From Idiomarina xiamenensis 10-D-4 (lineage in GTDB: Bacteria > Pseudomonadota > Gammaproteobacteria > Enterobacterales > Alteromonadaceae), in assembly GCF_000299895.1 (NCBI RefSeq), contig NZ_AMRG01000010.1, positions 1 to 64,000 of the forward strand: DNA of 64,000 nt. Direction: 5' to 3'. Positions 54,861-63,770 of this stretch are shown here, piece by piece; position 1 is the first letter of the stretch; each line of letters starts with the position of its first letter. The position numbers and the translations under genes were made by a program. The notes below the pieces were generated by a model. That model did not search any database. It saw only the letters and a list, made by a program, of their open reading frames with translations, and was not told where the DNA came from.

Positions 54861-56294
54861 ATGGTAAATCAGGCTGGTCGTTACGGCTTACGGTGGTTGT
54901 TGGCGAGCGCGTTGAGTTTGCCGGTGACATTGCCAGCGCTGGCTCAGGTTGCCGAGAAAATGCCCGCCACCGTTGATGCTTATGCCGCTGGTTATCGCGC
55001 GGCGTTTACCTGCAGTGCGGTATTTAACGCCGGTAAGTCTTTAGAGGCCATTGAGCGAGATGAATTAACCGGTATTTATCCGGCGCTGAGCGAGCGGGTG
55101 AAGCAGTTCGACGCACAAGTCGACCATCAACATAAGCGCGTTACAGTGACTTATAGCGAGCAGATGCCACCACGTATTGCATTATGGCGACCACAGTTAG
55201 GTTGTGTGCAGTTGCCGGTTGGAGCGAGCTTGAGTAAAGCCCACTTCTTGCCACAAATCGCCGCCGACGAACAGCCAGCAACTGATACTGGCGAACCCTG
55301 GCAGCAGCGTGCCGAGGTCAATGGTAGCAGTGGCAATCAGGCTTTAGACAAGGTTATCGATAAGGCGTTTAGCAAAGCTTATGGTGCCGGGGCGCGGACT
55401 TCTGCGGTGCTTATTGCAACTCCCGATGCCATTATCGCCGAACGCTATCAGCCTGGCTTTACGCCGGAAACCTCACAGCGTACGTGGTCAGTGGCTAAAA
55501 GTATCGCGGTGTCGGTGGTTGGTGCGGCGGTGCAGCAAGCACTGATTGATGTGAAAGCGCCGACGGCTATCCAGCGTTGGTCGCATGCGCTAGACCCGCG
55601 TGGCGCAATTAGCGTCGAGCACTTACTGCATATGAGTTCAGGATTAGACAGCAATATTGCTGGTAACCGTACCGACCGTTTATATGTTGGTGGCGGTGCC
55701 TTGGTTGATACCGCGTTGGCGCGGTCGTTAGAGGCTGCGCCCGGTACGCGCTGGAAGTACGCTAACAACGATACCTTGTTAGCCATGCGCAGCTTGCGCG
55801 AGCGGTTCGATAACGTCGAAGCTTACTTGGCTTTTCCGCACAATGCGTTGTTGAACAAAATTGGCATGCAGCATACCCATTTAGAAAGCGATTGGCAGGG
55901 CGATTATGTGATGTCCTCGCAGGTCTGGACAACCTCACGGGATCTGGCGCGCTTAGGCTTATTATATTTGCAGCGGGGTCAATGGCAGGGGGAACAAATA
56001 CTGCCAAAGGATTGGCTGGCTTACGTCAGTGCAGCGGCACCGGCACAGCCTCCGGAACAGAACAGTCAGGGACAACCGATCCCAGGTTATGGTGCACAAT
56101 GGTGGTTATATAACCAGCGCTTTGCCGATTTGCCTGATGATACCATCGCTGCCCGCGGCAATCGGGGTCAGTTTTTATTTGTTATCCCATCTAAGCAACT
56201 GATCATTGTGCGACGTGGTTACGACTTAGCCGCTAAACCAAGCTTTCAAGAACATCAGTTCGCTGCCGACGTGTTGGAGGCGCTAAGTCAGTAA
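54861..56294 (+). CDS. Exported serine hydrolase of the beta-lactamase (class C-like) family
   Basis: A 477-residue periplasmic protein with a signal peptide (to about residue 29, PALAQ). Catalytic motifs are Ser210-x-x-Lys213 (TWSVAKS) and Tyr300-x-Asn302 (KYANND). In place of the KTG triad is ARGNRGQF near residue 435, as in esterase/D-aminopeptidase relatives. An N-terminal 150-residue extension precedes the hydrolase domain. It is more likely a peptidase or esterase than an antibiotic-resistance enzyme. AGGGG precedes the ATG at 54861; a GTG lies one codon earlier. Confidence 0.87.
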   Translation: MVNQAGRYGLRWLLASALSLPVTLPALAQVAEKMPATVDAYAAGYRAAFTCSAVFNAGKSLEAIERDELTGIYPALSERVKQFDAQVDHQHKRVTVTYSEQMPPRIALWRPQLGCVQLPVGASLSKAHFLPQIAADEQPATDTGEPWQQRAEVNGSSGNQALDKVIDKAFSKAYGAGARTSAVLIATPDAIIAERYQPGFTPETSQRTWSVAKSIAVSVVGAAVQQALIDVKAPTAIQRWSHALDPRGAISVEHLLHMSSGLDSNIAGNRTDRLYVGGGALVDTALARSLEAAPGTRWKYANNDTLLAMRSLRERFDNVEAYLAFPHNALLNKIGMQHTHLESDWQGDYVMSSQVWTTSRDLARLGLLYLQRGQWQGEQILPKDWLAYVSAAAPAQPPEQNSQGQPIPGYGAQWWLYNQRFADLPDDTIAARGNRGQFLFVIPSKQLIIVRRGYDLAAKPSFQEHQFAADVLEALSQ

Positions 56295-56312
56295 CGCGTA
56301 TTACGTCTGGGA

Positions 56313-57164
56313 TCAGTTAAGATAACCCTGCATAACGTTGCTGTGAAGATGAACCTGATTGAGCAACGATAAGTCATGATCTTGCTGATCCCAAAAGTGC
56401 GTAAACTCCCAAACTTCATCGGCTAATAGTGGTTTTGCAAAGTAATAACCTTGATATTTACGGTAACCGCATTGCTGTAAAAAGTTGAACTGTTGATTAT
56501 TCTCCACACCTTCAGCGACTACCGCCTTACCTAAGCGTTTGGCAAGCTCAAGAAACCCACTTAAGAAGATACGGGTATTCTCGCTGTTTTCAATTTGTGC
56601 AATCACCGAACGATCTATCTTCAGGTAATCAACCGTATCATCTATAAGCGTAGAAAAATTGGCGTAGCCGGTCATAAAGTCGTCAATGCCGATACGAATG
56701 CCGAGGTTTTTAACTGCAGTTAAGTTGTGCTGCATGATCTGGTAATTGCGCCATGATACACGCTCGGTTAATTCAAAAGATAACCACTGTGGTTGGATGT
56801 TGGCATATTGTGCTAATAATCGATGAGCAGCTGGAATAAAGTTGCTGTTGGCTATTGAGTCGGGACATAAATTAATCGATATACGGGGTGTTGACTGGCC
56901 AGTCAGTTGCCAATGAGTGAGTTGTTTCAAAACGCATTCGAAAATATACAAATCAAAATCAAAAGTTAACTGATGAGCCTCAATAAGCTCAATGATTTGC
57001 TCGGTATGATAGCCCTTATCAATAGCGTCAGGCCACCACATTAAAGCTTCATAGGACCATATCGTCTGGTTTTGAAAGGTGCTGACGATGGGTTGAAAGC
57101 GCACTCCAATATCCTGCTTGTTCATGGCGCTCAGGATATAAAGCAATGTCTGCCGATAAGTCAT
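56313..57164 (-). CDS. Stand-alone EAL c-di-GMP phosphodiesterase
   Basis: About 283 residues, a single cytosolic EAL domain that should break c-di-GMP down to pGpG. The signature EAL is in WSYEALMWWP. Metal and catalytic residues are kept: ISINLCP, FELTE, GIDDFMTGYANF, DYLKIDRS, VVAEGVEN and QGYYFAKPL. The loop motif DDFGTGYS is altered to DDFMTGYAN. The start is uncertain (57164 ATG or 57125 ATG) because neither has a good ribosome site. A TTGACA promoter with operator-like palindromes lies upstream, and a divergent XRE regulator gene suggests direct repression. Confidence 0.88.
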   Translation of the reverse strand: MTYRQTLLYILSAMNKQDIGVRFQPIVSTFQNQTIWSYEALMWWPDAIDKGYHTEQIIELIEAHQLTFDFDLYIFECVLKQLTHWQLTGQSTPRISINLCPDSIANSNFIPAAHRLLAQYANIQPQWLSFELTERVSWRNYQIMQHNLTAVKNLGIRIGIDDFMTGYANFSTLIDDTVDYLKIDRSVIAQIENSENTRIFLSGFLELAKRLGKAVVAEGVENNQQFNFLQQCGYRKYQGYYFAKPLLADEVWEFTHFWDQQDHDLSLLNQVHLHSNVMQGYLN

Positions 57165-57182
57165 GATTAACAACGTTATTTA

Positions 57183-57194
57183 TGCGTATACGCA
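57183..57194. promoter_or_regulatory. Operator-like palindrome O1 (TGCG-N4-CGCA)
   Basis: TGCGTATACGCA is a perfect 12-bp palindrome located around the predicted transcription start of the EAL gene. Its centre is 21 bp, two helical turns, from O2. Confidence 0.75.
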
Positions 57195-57196
57195 AC

Positions 57197-57224
57197 ATTA
57201 GTATGCATATACGCATAATGTCAA
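57197..57224 (-). promoter_or_regulatory. Predicted promoter of the EAL gene
   Basis: On the minus strand a perfect -35 TTGACA (57219-57224) is followed after 16 bases by ACTAAT (57197-57202), a 4-of-6 match to the -10 consensus. The operator-like O2 fills the spacer. Confidence 0.6.
57204..57215. promoter_or_regulatory. Operator-like palindrome O2
   Basis: TGCATATACGCA differs by one base from O1. It lies between the -35 and -10 of the EAL promoter, where a bound protein would block RNA polymerase. Confidence 0.72.
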
Positions 57225-57281
57225 TAACAATATTGTATACCGAAAAGCAGTTACTTACTTGTTTCCTCTACGAATCGGTAA

Positions 57282-57293
57282 TGCGGAAACGCA
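57282..57293. promoter_or_regulatory. Operator-like element O3
   Basis: TGCGGAAACGCA has the same TGCG-N4-CGCA half-sites as O1 but a different centre. Together with O4 it also forms a 12-bp perfect inverted repeat (57283-57294 with 57312-57323). Confidence 0.6.
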
Positions 57294-57312
57294 AAAAAGA
57301 CTTTTTCTTTAT

Positions 57313-57324
57313 TGCGTTTCCGCT
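57313..57324. promoter_or_regulatory. Operator-like element O4
   Basis: TGCGTTTCCGCT is the inverted counterpart of O3, one base off the TGCG-N4-CGCA pattern. Its centre is 31 bp, about three turns, from O3 and it lies about 60 bases before the XRE start. Confidence 0.55.
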
Positions 57325-57385
57325 TTGCAGAATCTGCAGTTGTACTGGAATCTATATTTCAGATTACGGGAAAAGTGTATCGAGA

Positions 57386-57715
57386 ATGAAAGTCGGTGAG
57401 TTATTAAGAGAATATCGAAGAGCGGCGGGCTTCACATTAGAAGACGTGGCGCATAGAGCGGGAACCGATGGTGGTAATCTCTCGCGTATTGAGCGTGGCG
57501 ATCAGCAACCGTCGGTGGATTTAACGCGGCGCTTATTATTAAGTTTAGGCGTACCTTACCAAGCGTTTTTCGAAAAGCTCGATCAAGATGAGGGAAAGAT
57601 AACTCATATGACCGATCCGCGACTGGTGAAATTACAGGCAAACTATAAGTTACTCGATAAAGAAAAGCGTGACTTATTGTTAGATTTTTCTGACTTGTTA
57701 ATTAAGCGTAAATAA
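57386..57715 (+). CDS. XRE-family helix-turn-helix regulator
   Basis: A compact 109-residue DNA-binding protein. The Cro/C1-type helix-turn-helix covers residues 4-60 (GELLREYRRAAGFTLEDVAH, then GGNLSRIERGDQQPS). A short helical C-terminal part (75-109) could mediate dimerisation. The frame is open further upstream to 57182, but that extension runs through the operators and has no coding character. The ATG at 57386 fits XRE starts, though its ribosome site is weak. It is divergent from the EAL gene. The TGCG-N4-CGCA elements in the gap make autoregulation and EAL control likely, by inference. Confidence 0.82.
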   Translation: MKVGELLREYRRAAGFTLEDVAHRAGTDGGNLSRIERGDQQPSVDLTRRLLLSLGVPYQAFFEKLDQDEGKITHMTDPRLVKLQANYKLLDKEKRDLLLDFSDLLIKRK

Positions 57716-57739
57716 AAAAGCCGGACCAGGGTCCGGCTT
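57713..57739. terminator. Terminator between XRE and M16 peptidase genes
   Basis: AAGCCGGACC (57718-57727) and GGTCCGGCTT (57730-57739) form a GC-rich stem. On the minus strand it is followed by a T-run, so it best terminates the M16 gene; plus-strand termination is weaker. Confidence 0.85.
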
Positions 57740-57758
57740 AGTCAATTATCATTAATGA

Positions 57759-60545
57759 TTAAAGCAGATTGCCATCACTATCCACTACTTGTACATCGGC
57801 AATGCCTAGCGCTTTAATATCATCTTCGATTTGGCTGCGGTCACCAACAATGACCCAAGTTAACGCATTCGGCTTCAATACCGAGCTTGCGGTTTGTTTT
57901 ACCTCGCTTAGGGTAATTGCTTTCACACGCTGAGCGTATTGCTCAAGCCACTGCACGTCGTGTCCTTTATCTAAAGTATCAACCAAGGCCGACAATAACG
58001 CTGACTTAGTTTCGTAAGCCCCTGGTAATTTGGCCGTTTTATTGTCTTGAACTTTTTTTAACTCGTCCGCTGTCGCAGGCTGTTGTTGTTGATATTGCGA
58101 CAGTTCGCGCAAGATCTCTTGCATGGATTCAGCGGTTTTATCGGTTTGTACCGGTGCCATCGCGAACCAAAGTCCTTCCGCTTCGGCATCGAACCAAATG
58201 CTACGCGCGCCATAAGACCAACCCTTATCTTCGCGCAAGTTCATGTTCAAGCGACTAGTGAAGCTACCGCCTAAAATGGTGTTCATCACATCCACTTGTT
58301 CGGCATTAGGAGCTTCACCGTTGGGTGCTAGTTGACCGGCAAAAATAGTCGATTGCGGCGTACCCGGTTGATCAATCAAATAAATTCGCGGTTGCTGCGG
58401 TGCAGTGACTGCGGGGAATACTTTTTCGGGTTTTGCTGAGGCCGGTGCTTGCCAATCACTGAGATATTGCTCAAGTAACGGTTGCAGTTCGGCGACGCTG
58501 GTATCACCGACCACCACCAAACGCGCATTATCAGGCCGTAACCAAGTTTGTTGATGGGCGACCAAATCATCACGCTGTAACGCGCTAATCGATTGCTCGG
58601 TGCCAGAGCCGGTTAACGGCACACTGTACGGATGATTAGCGTCAAACATCAGCTTTGGCAAAATGCGTAAAGCTTGTGAACGCGGGTCGGCTTTTTCTTT
58701 GCTGAGGTGGGCTAACCAGAGCGCGCGCTTACGTTCGATTTCGTCTGTTGAAAAAGCAGGGCGCATGATTACGTCGGCAAACACGTCCAAGCTGGCAGCT
58801 AAATTAGTGGTCAGCGCGTCCAGTTTTACCGTCGAGCGGTCAATACTGGCGTTACTGCTAATGCGCGCCCCTAAACGCTCTAGTTCAGCGGCTAATGTCA
58901 ACGCGTCGCGACCCTCAGTACCCTCGGTCAGCATATCCATGGTAAAGCTGGCCGCGCCGGCTTTGTTATTGATATCTGCTGCATAACCGCTATCAAATAC
59001 TAAGCTCATTTGCACGTTAGGAATATCATGACGTTCGGCCAACGCTACTTGCAGACCGTTACTGAGTGTAAATTGCTCAAGCGCTGGCAATGCTAATGTT
59101 GGTAGCTCGCCAACAGCGGGTAATTGACTGCGGTCAGCGCCGTCTGCGCTGGCTTGATAACGCGGTTGTGGCTCGACATTCAAGATAAAGTCGCCGTCAC
59201 TTAACCAAGTGCGCATGGCGTTTTGAATGTCGTTGCCAGAAGTCTCGTTGATGTACGCTAGCTCTTGTTGATAAAAGCCGGGATCGTTGTGATAAACGGC
59301 ACCCGAAGCCAAAATGTCAGATTTACCACCAAATCCACCGATACGTTCGGCGCCACGAACAAAACCGGCTGCGGTGGCGAACTTAACGCGGGCTAGTTCC
59401 TCGGCGGTAGGCCCTTCTTGCATTAGTCGCTGCACTTCTTCGTCGATAATCTTCTCAATTTTCGTCAGTTCGACACCCGGCAAGGCATCGGCTGCTAGAA
59501 TGAATTGACCGGCTAATAAACGATCGTATTGAAAAGCAAACACACTAGACGCTAATTGCTCGTTATAAACCAAACGTTGATATAAGCGGGAATTCTTTCC
59601 GTTACCCAAAATATCGGCCATCAGCGTTAAGTAGGTGGCGTCGGCCTTACCCATCTCAGCGGTGTTCCAGACTTTATAAATACGTGCGGCAGGCACGTTA
59701 TCTTGCATAGTCATGCGCTTCGTTTCATGGCGCTTGGCGACCCAGCTGTCTTGTTTGATCAGCGGCTTGCCCGGCGCGATGTCGCCAAAATAAAGCTGTG
59801 CTTTTTCTTTCGCAGTAGCCAAATCGATATCACCGGCTAAAACAAGTACTGCATTGGCGGCGCCGTAGTAATCGGTAAACCACTGATGTACGTCGTCTAA
59901 GCTGGCCGCATTGAGGTCGTCCATGGAGCCAATGGTAGTCCAAGAATAGGGGTGGCCTTCAGGAAAGGTTTGCTCGGCAATATAGGTAAAAGCGCGTCCG
60001 TAGGGTTGTGCTTCGCCTTGACGTTTTTCGTTCTGTACCACACCGCGTTGTTCATCCAATTTGGCTTGTGTGATGGCAGCATTCATATGACCCATGCGGT
60101 CTGATTCCATCCACAGTGCCATGTCTAATGCCGGGGTTGGAACGTTTTCGAAGTAATTGGTGCGATCGTTGTTAGTGGTGCCATTCATGTCGGTGGCGCC
60201 GGCACGCTCAAATGGCCCAAAATATTCGTCGTCGTAGTTTTTGCTGCCGTTAAACATTAAATGTTCAAATAAGTGGGCAAAGCCGGTTTTACCGGGTTTT
60301 TCGTCTTTAGAGCCGACCGCATACCACACATTGACGGCAACAATTGGCGCCTTATGATCTTCATGGACGATAACGCGTAGGCCGTTATCCAAGGTAAAGC
60401 TTTGATAATCAATGTCGACAACCGGTAATTGTTGTTGATTAACAACGGCGCTGGCTTGCCCAGTTGTTTGTTGTCCGGTTGCTTGACAGCCGCCTAATAA
60501 AACCGCGGCAATGGCGACCGCGGTCAGTGTTTTCATAGGGCGCAT
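57759..60545 (-). CDS. M16-family zinc metallopeptidase lipoprotein
   Basis: A 928-residue pitrilysin-like peptidase anchored as a lipoprotein (lipobox LGGC, Cys20). The first M16 domain has the inverted zinc motif H-x-x-E-H at His91, Glu94, His95 (HLFEHLMFNG) and the distal Glu in VVQNEKRQGE, so it is active. The second half (about 490-920) is the inactive M16C partner domain forming the clam-shell chamber. It should degrade peptides in the periplasm or at the outer membrane. GGAG lies before the ATG at 60545. A terminator follows. Confidence 0.93.
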   Translation of the reverse strand: MRPMKTLTAVAIAAVLLGGCQATGQQTTGQASAVVNQQQLPVVDIDYQSFTLDNGLRVIVHEDHKAPIVAVNVWYAVGSKDEKPGKTGFAHLFEHLMFNGSKNYDDEYFGPFERAGATDMNGTTNNDRTNYFENVPTPALDMALWMESDRMGHMNAAITQAKLDEQRGVVQNEKRQGEAQPYGRAFTYIAEQTFPEGHPYSWTTIGSMDDLNAASLDDVHQWFTDYYGAANAVLVLAGDIDLATAKEKAQLYFGDIAPGKPLIKQDSWVAKRHETKRMTMQDNVPAARIYKVWNTAEMGKADATYLTLMADILGNGKNSRLYQRLVYNEQLASSVFAFQYDRLLAGQFILAADALPGVELTKIEKIIDEEVQRLMQEGPTAEELARVKFATAAGFVRGAERIGGFGGKSDILASGAVYHNDPGFYQQELAYINETSGNDIQNAMRTWLSDGDFILNVEPQPRYQASADGADRSQLPAVGELPTLALPALEQFTLSNGLQVALAERHDIPNVQMSLVFDSGYAADINNKAGAASFTMDMLTEGTEGRDALTLAAELERLGARISSNASIDRSTVKLDALTTNLAASLDVFADVIMRPAFSTDEIERKRALWLAHLSKEKADPRSQALRILPKLMFDANHPYSVPLTGSGTEQSISALQRDDLVAHQQTWLRPDNARLVVVGDTSVAELQPLLEQYLSDWQAPASAKPEKVFPAVTAPQQPRIYLIDQPGTPQSTIFAGQLAPNGEAPNAEQVDVMNTILGGSFTSRLNMNLREDKGWSYGARSIWFDAEAEGLWFAMAPVQTDKTAESMQEILRELSQYQQQQPATADELKKVQDNKTAKLPGAYETKSALLSALVDTLDKGHDVQWLEQYAQRVKAITLSEVKQTASSVLKPNALTWVIVGDRSQIEDDIKALGIADVQVVDSDGNLL

Positions 60546-60625
60546 TGTTGTTCTCCGTTATAGCGATGAAGTCAGTACTATAACGGCCTACAAGGGGGTC
60601 GCAACAATGAATTTGTGAAGAAATG

Positions 60626-61657
60626 TTACGGTTTTTCAATATTCATGATGGACTGCTCAAAAACGTCAATAAACCGCTCAAAATCTTCTATTTGTGGCAA
60701 GTGGCCTAAATCGGATAATTCATATAATTTAGCGTTCGGGAGTTTGTCTGCGGCTATTTTTCCTAGCTGATCATACTGACCTAACTGATAATCGCTGTCC
60801 TGACGTTGCCAACCACGGCCGGGACCCGTGGTGTCACGAGTACCAATAATAAGTGCTGTCGGGGTCTGTAAGCGATCAAATTCGGTGATCACCGGTTGCG
60901 TAAATACCATGTCGTAAGTTAAGGCGTTATTCCAAGCAACTCGCTCCCAATCAGGGCCGTTTATCCAACCAGCTTGCATATCGACCCAAGGCTGATAACG
61001 GTCGGCCCATTTGCCATCGTAATAATTTTTTTGCTGATACTGCTTAACGCTGTCGGGCTTAGCCGCGAGCTCTTTCTGATAGAAAAATTCAATGGGCTTA
61101 TAGTGCACATGCGCTAAATAGTTCTCGAGGCCAATCGGATTGATCAAAATAAGCTTTTCGCTGGCGCTGGGATAATTTAGCGCAAAGCGACTGGCTAACA
61201 TGCCCCCCATGGAATGACCGACAACCATGACCTTGTTGATATTTAGGTGGTTCAGTAAACGTTTGGTGTTGTCGGCTAACCCACTAAAAGTAAATTGATA
61301 GTGCACCGGTTTGCTGGATTTACCGAAGCCAATTTGATCGGGAATGATCACCGTGTAGCCGCGCTCATGTAACCAGCGGGCTGTGGTTTCCCAGTAAGCC
61401 CCGGAAAAATTTTTACCATGTAACAACAGTATTGGCGGCTTTTGATTGTTGCCTTCAAGCAGCATGTAAGCCATGTCTAATGATTGTTGCTGGCTATCAA
61501 AGGTGAAGTACTCGACGCTAAACGGGTAATCAAACTGAGTTAGGGTAGCATCGTAAACGGGTTTATCGTTATTGCCCGTATCGGCCACAGTTGGTTGGCT
61601 GACAAATACCGTAAATAGCCCACCGATGCAGGCTAGTGTGAGCACAATATATCGCAT
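60626..61657 (-). CDS. Exported alpha/beta hydrolase
   Basis: A 343-residue hydrolase with a signal peptide (1-25, PTVADT). The alpha/beta fold shows the oxyanion HGKNFSG, the nucleophile elbow GHSMGG (near residue 148), the acid Asp in IGTRDTTG and the base His in LGHLPQ. The sequence DQIGFGKSSKP is common to esterases and C-C hydrolases. The substrate is unknown. GAGG at good spacing precedes the ATG. A short inverted repeat (61678-61697) lies in the leader. Confidence 0.9.
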   Translation of the reverse strand: MRYIVLTLACIGGLFTVFVSQPTVADTGNNDKPVYDATLTQFDYPFSVEYFTFDSQQQSLDMAYMLLEGNNQKPPILLLHGKNFSGAYWETTARWLHERGYTVIIPDQIGFGKSSKPVHYQFTFSGLADNTKRLLNHLNINKVMVVGHSMGGMLASRFALNYPSASEKLILINPIGLENYLAHVHYKPIEFFYQKELAAKPDSVKQYQQKNYYDGKWADRYQPWVDMQAGWINGPDWERVAWNNALTYDMVFTQPVITEFDRLQTPTALIIGTRDTTGPGRGWQRQDSDYQLGQYDQLGKIAADKLPNAKLYELSDLGHLPQIEDFERFIDVFEQSIMNIEKP

Positions 61658-61677
61658 TAATAATTCCTCATAATGAT

Positions 61678-61697
61678 AGTAACTGTTTGTAGTTACT
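61678..61697. promoter_or_regulatory. Short inverted repeat upstream of the alpha/beta hydrolase gene
   Basis: AGTAACT (61678-61684) and AGTTACT (61691-61697) are perfect complements with six bases between. The element lies 21 bases before the hydrolase start and could be an operator or a leader hairpin. Confidence 0.4.
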
Positions 61698-61823
61698 TAA
61701 CAACAAACGATAATGTTCACCTTGATGGTGATGGCTAACCTGTTTAGTGCCGATAATCAAGCCTTTTAATTTGCAGGCTAATCAAGGATAATTGCGCGCT
61801 GTTATTGGCCAACCTAATGATGA

Positions 61824-62462
61824 ATGCGCGTGGGTAAGACAACTATTATTGCGATAGCCGGAGCTTCTGCTTCGGGTAAAAGCTTATTTGCATCGACGGT
61901 TTACCAGGAGCTGGTGGCCGAGCTAGGCAGTGACGGTATTGCCATTTTAGCCGAAGATGCCTATTACCGTGATCAAAGTCATCTGACTTTGGAGCAACGC
62001 ACGTTAACCAATTATGACCATCCTTCCGCTTTCGAACACGAATTATTAGCTAATCATTTAGACGCACTGCATCGCGGCGAAGCCATTGCCATGCCGCAGT
62101 ATAGTTACACCACGCATACCCGCTTAGCAGAAACTATTCATGTTCAACCTGCACGGGTGATCATGGTCGAGGGTATTTTGCTACTGAGTGACAATGCCTT
62201 GCGTGAACGTTTCGATATTTCTGTGTTCATGGATACGCCTTTAGATATCTGTTTGTTACGCCGCATGAAGCGTGACTTAGAAGAACGCGGTAGAACAGTG
62301 CAATCGATTACCGAGCAGTACGAGCAATATGTGCGGCCGGCGTTTTTTGATTTTATTTTTCCTTCAAAACAATTTGCTGACCTCGTCGTTACTCGTGGCG
62401 GGCAAAACGAAATTGCTATCGACATTATAAAAACGAAGATTCGTCAGTTGCTGGCGGAGTAA
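61824..62462 (+). CDS. udk: Uridine kinase
   Basis: A 212-residue cytoplasmic kinase that phosphorylates uridine and cytidine in pyrimidine salvage. The P-loop is GASASGKS (13-20). The family motifs [11 protein letters not shown] and [10 protein letters not shown] bind the nucleoside, and [16 protein letters not shown] is the uridine-kinase lid. No clear ribosome-binding site precedes the ATG. The downstream gene, 15 bases away, encodes a nucleoside importer, so uptake and trapping are co-encoded. Confidence 0.95.
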   Translation: MRVGKTTIIAIAGASASGKSLFASTVYQELVAELGSDGIAILAEDAYYRDQSHLTLEQRTLTNYDHPSAFEHELLANHLDALHRGEAIAMPQYSYTTHTRLAETIHVQPARVIMVEGILLLSDNALRERFDISVFMDTPLDICLLRRMKRDLEERGRTVQSITEQYEQYVRPAFFDFIFPSKQFADLVVTRGGQNEIAIDIIKTKIRQLLAE

Positions 62463-62477
62463 CCCGGGTTAAGATTT

Positions 62478-63686
62478 ATGAATAGTATTATTGGCATTGC
62501 CATCATCTTTTTGATCGCCTATTTATGCTCGGCGCATCGTCGTCATATTAATTGGCGAACCGTTTTAGGCGCACTGGCCATTCAAATTGCGCTCGCCGGT
62601 TTTGTCATTTATGTGCCAGTTGGGCAGCAAGTATTGGCTAGCGTCGCCACTGCAGTATCTACCGTTATCGCCTTCACGAATGCCGGTATTGCTTTTATGT
62701 TCGGCAACTTGGCGGCAGAAAATATCGGCTTTGTGTTTGCTATTCACGTATTGAGCGTCATTGTCTTTTTCTCCTCATTGATCGCGGTGCTGTATTATCT
62801 AGGCATCATGAAATGGGTCATTCGCATTTTGGGCGGTGGTTTACAGTGGATGCTGCGTACCAGCAGACCCGAATCGATGTCGGCGGCGGCTAATATTTTT
62901 GTAGGACAAACCGAAGCGCCGATGATGGTAAGACCCTTTATTGCGTCGATGACACGTTCGGAATTGTTCGCTGTGATGGTCGGCGGTATGGCGACCGTAT
63001 CGGGTTCGGTATTAGCGGGTTATGCGGGTGTTGGGGTAGAGCTTAAGTATTTGATCGCGGCAAGCTTTATGGCCGCTCCTGGCGGTTTTTTGATGGCCAA
63101 AATGCTCATTCCAGAAACCGAAAAACCGCGCAACGATTTAGATGAAGTTGAGGTTGACGAAAGTGCAGTCAACATCATCGACGCTGCCGCTTCTGGCGCA
63201 TCTAGCGGCCTGCAATTAGCGATGAACGTAGGCGCCATGTTGCTGGCGTTTGTTGCCTTGATTGCGTTGATCAACGGCATTTTTGGTTGGGTTGGCGGCT
63301 GGTTTGGTTATGACGACCTGACTTTACAAGCTATCTTCGGTTATGTATTCCAGCCGGTTGCTTATGTGCTCGGTGTTGATTGGCAAGAAGCCCAATTAGC
63401 CGGTAGCTTTATCGGGCAAAAATTGGTGATCAACGAGTTCGTTGCATTTCTCGATTTCGTCAAATACAAAGACGTGCTGAGCGAGCATTCGCAAGTCATC
63501 ATTACCTTTGTGTTGTGTGGCTTCGCAAACTTCTCTTCCATTGCCATTTTATTAGGTGGATTAGGCGGCATGGCGCCTAGTCGACGCCATGATATTGCGC
63601 GCTTGGGTATGCGTGCGCTATTAGCGGCGACACTGGCCAACATGATGAGTGCCGCCATTGCAGGCTTCTTTGTCTCGTTGGGCTAA
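62478..63686 (+). CDS. nupC: Concentrative nucleoside transporter, NupC family
   Basis: A 402-residue inner-membrane nucleoside/cation symporter of the CNT family. About eight to ten helices are visible. The substrate motifs [11 protein letters not shown] (144-154) and [10 protein letters not shown] (about 315-324) are intact, as is the C-terminal [11 protein letters not shown]. The direct link to udk in one operon supports pyrimidine nucleoside salvage. The two genes share the terminator at 63720. Confidence 0.93.
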   Translation: MNSIIGIAIIFLIAYLCSAHRRHINWRTVLGALAIQIALAGFVIYVPVGQQVLASVATAVSTVIAFTNAGIAFMFGNLAAENIGFVFAIHVLSVIVFFSSLIAVLYYLGIMKWVIRILGGGLQWMLRTSRPESMSAAANIFVGQTEAPMMVRPFIASMTRSELFAVMVGGMATVSGSVLAGYAGVGVELKYLIAASFMAAPGGFLMAKMLIPETEKPRNDLDEVEVDESAVNIIDAAASGASSGLQLAMNVGAMLLAFVALIALINGIFGWVGGWFGYDDLTLQAIFGYVFQPVAYVLGVDWQEAQLAGSFIGQKLVINEFVAFLDFVKYKDVLSEHSQVIITFVLCGFANFSSIAILLGGLGGMAPSRRHDIARLGMRALLAATLANMMSAAIAGFFVSLG

Positions 63687-63719
63687 CGCCGATAGCGAAG
63701 TCATTCTTCGAAACTACTC

Positions 63720-63747
63720 AAAAGCCCCGTTTGTCCGGGGCTTTTTT
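63720..63747. terminator. Rho-independent terminator between nupC and tesB
   Basis: AAAAGCCCCG (63720-63729) pairs with CGGGGCTTTT (63736-63745) around a 6-base loop and is followed by further T residues. It is flanked by A- and T-runs, so it works for both convergent genes. Confidence 0.93.
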
Positions 63748-63770
63748 GTCTGTGGCGTGCCACCTTGGGG

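Noticed and set aside
54861-56294. Beta-lactamase antibiotic-resistance gene
   Set aside because: SxxK and YxN are present but the KTG-type motif is replaced and a long N-terminal domain is added, so a peptidase or esterase role is more likely.
57182-57385. 68-residue N-terminal extension of the XRE regulator
   Set aside because: The open frame passes through the operator palindromes, has atypical Ile/Cys/Phe-rich composition and no ribosome site. The HTH domain starts naturally at 57386.
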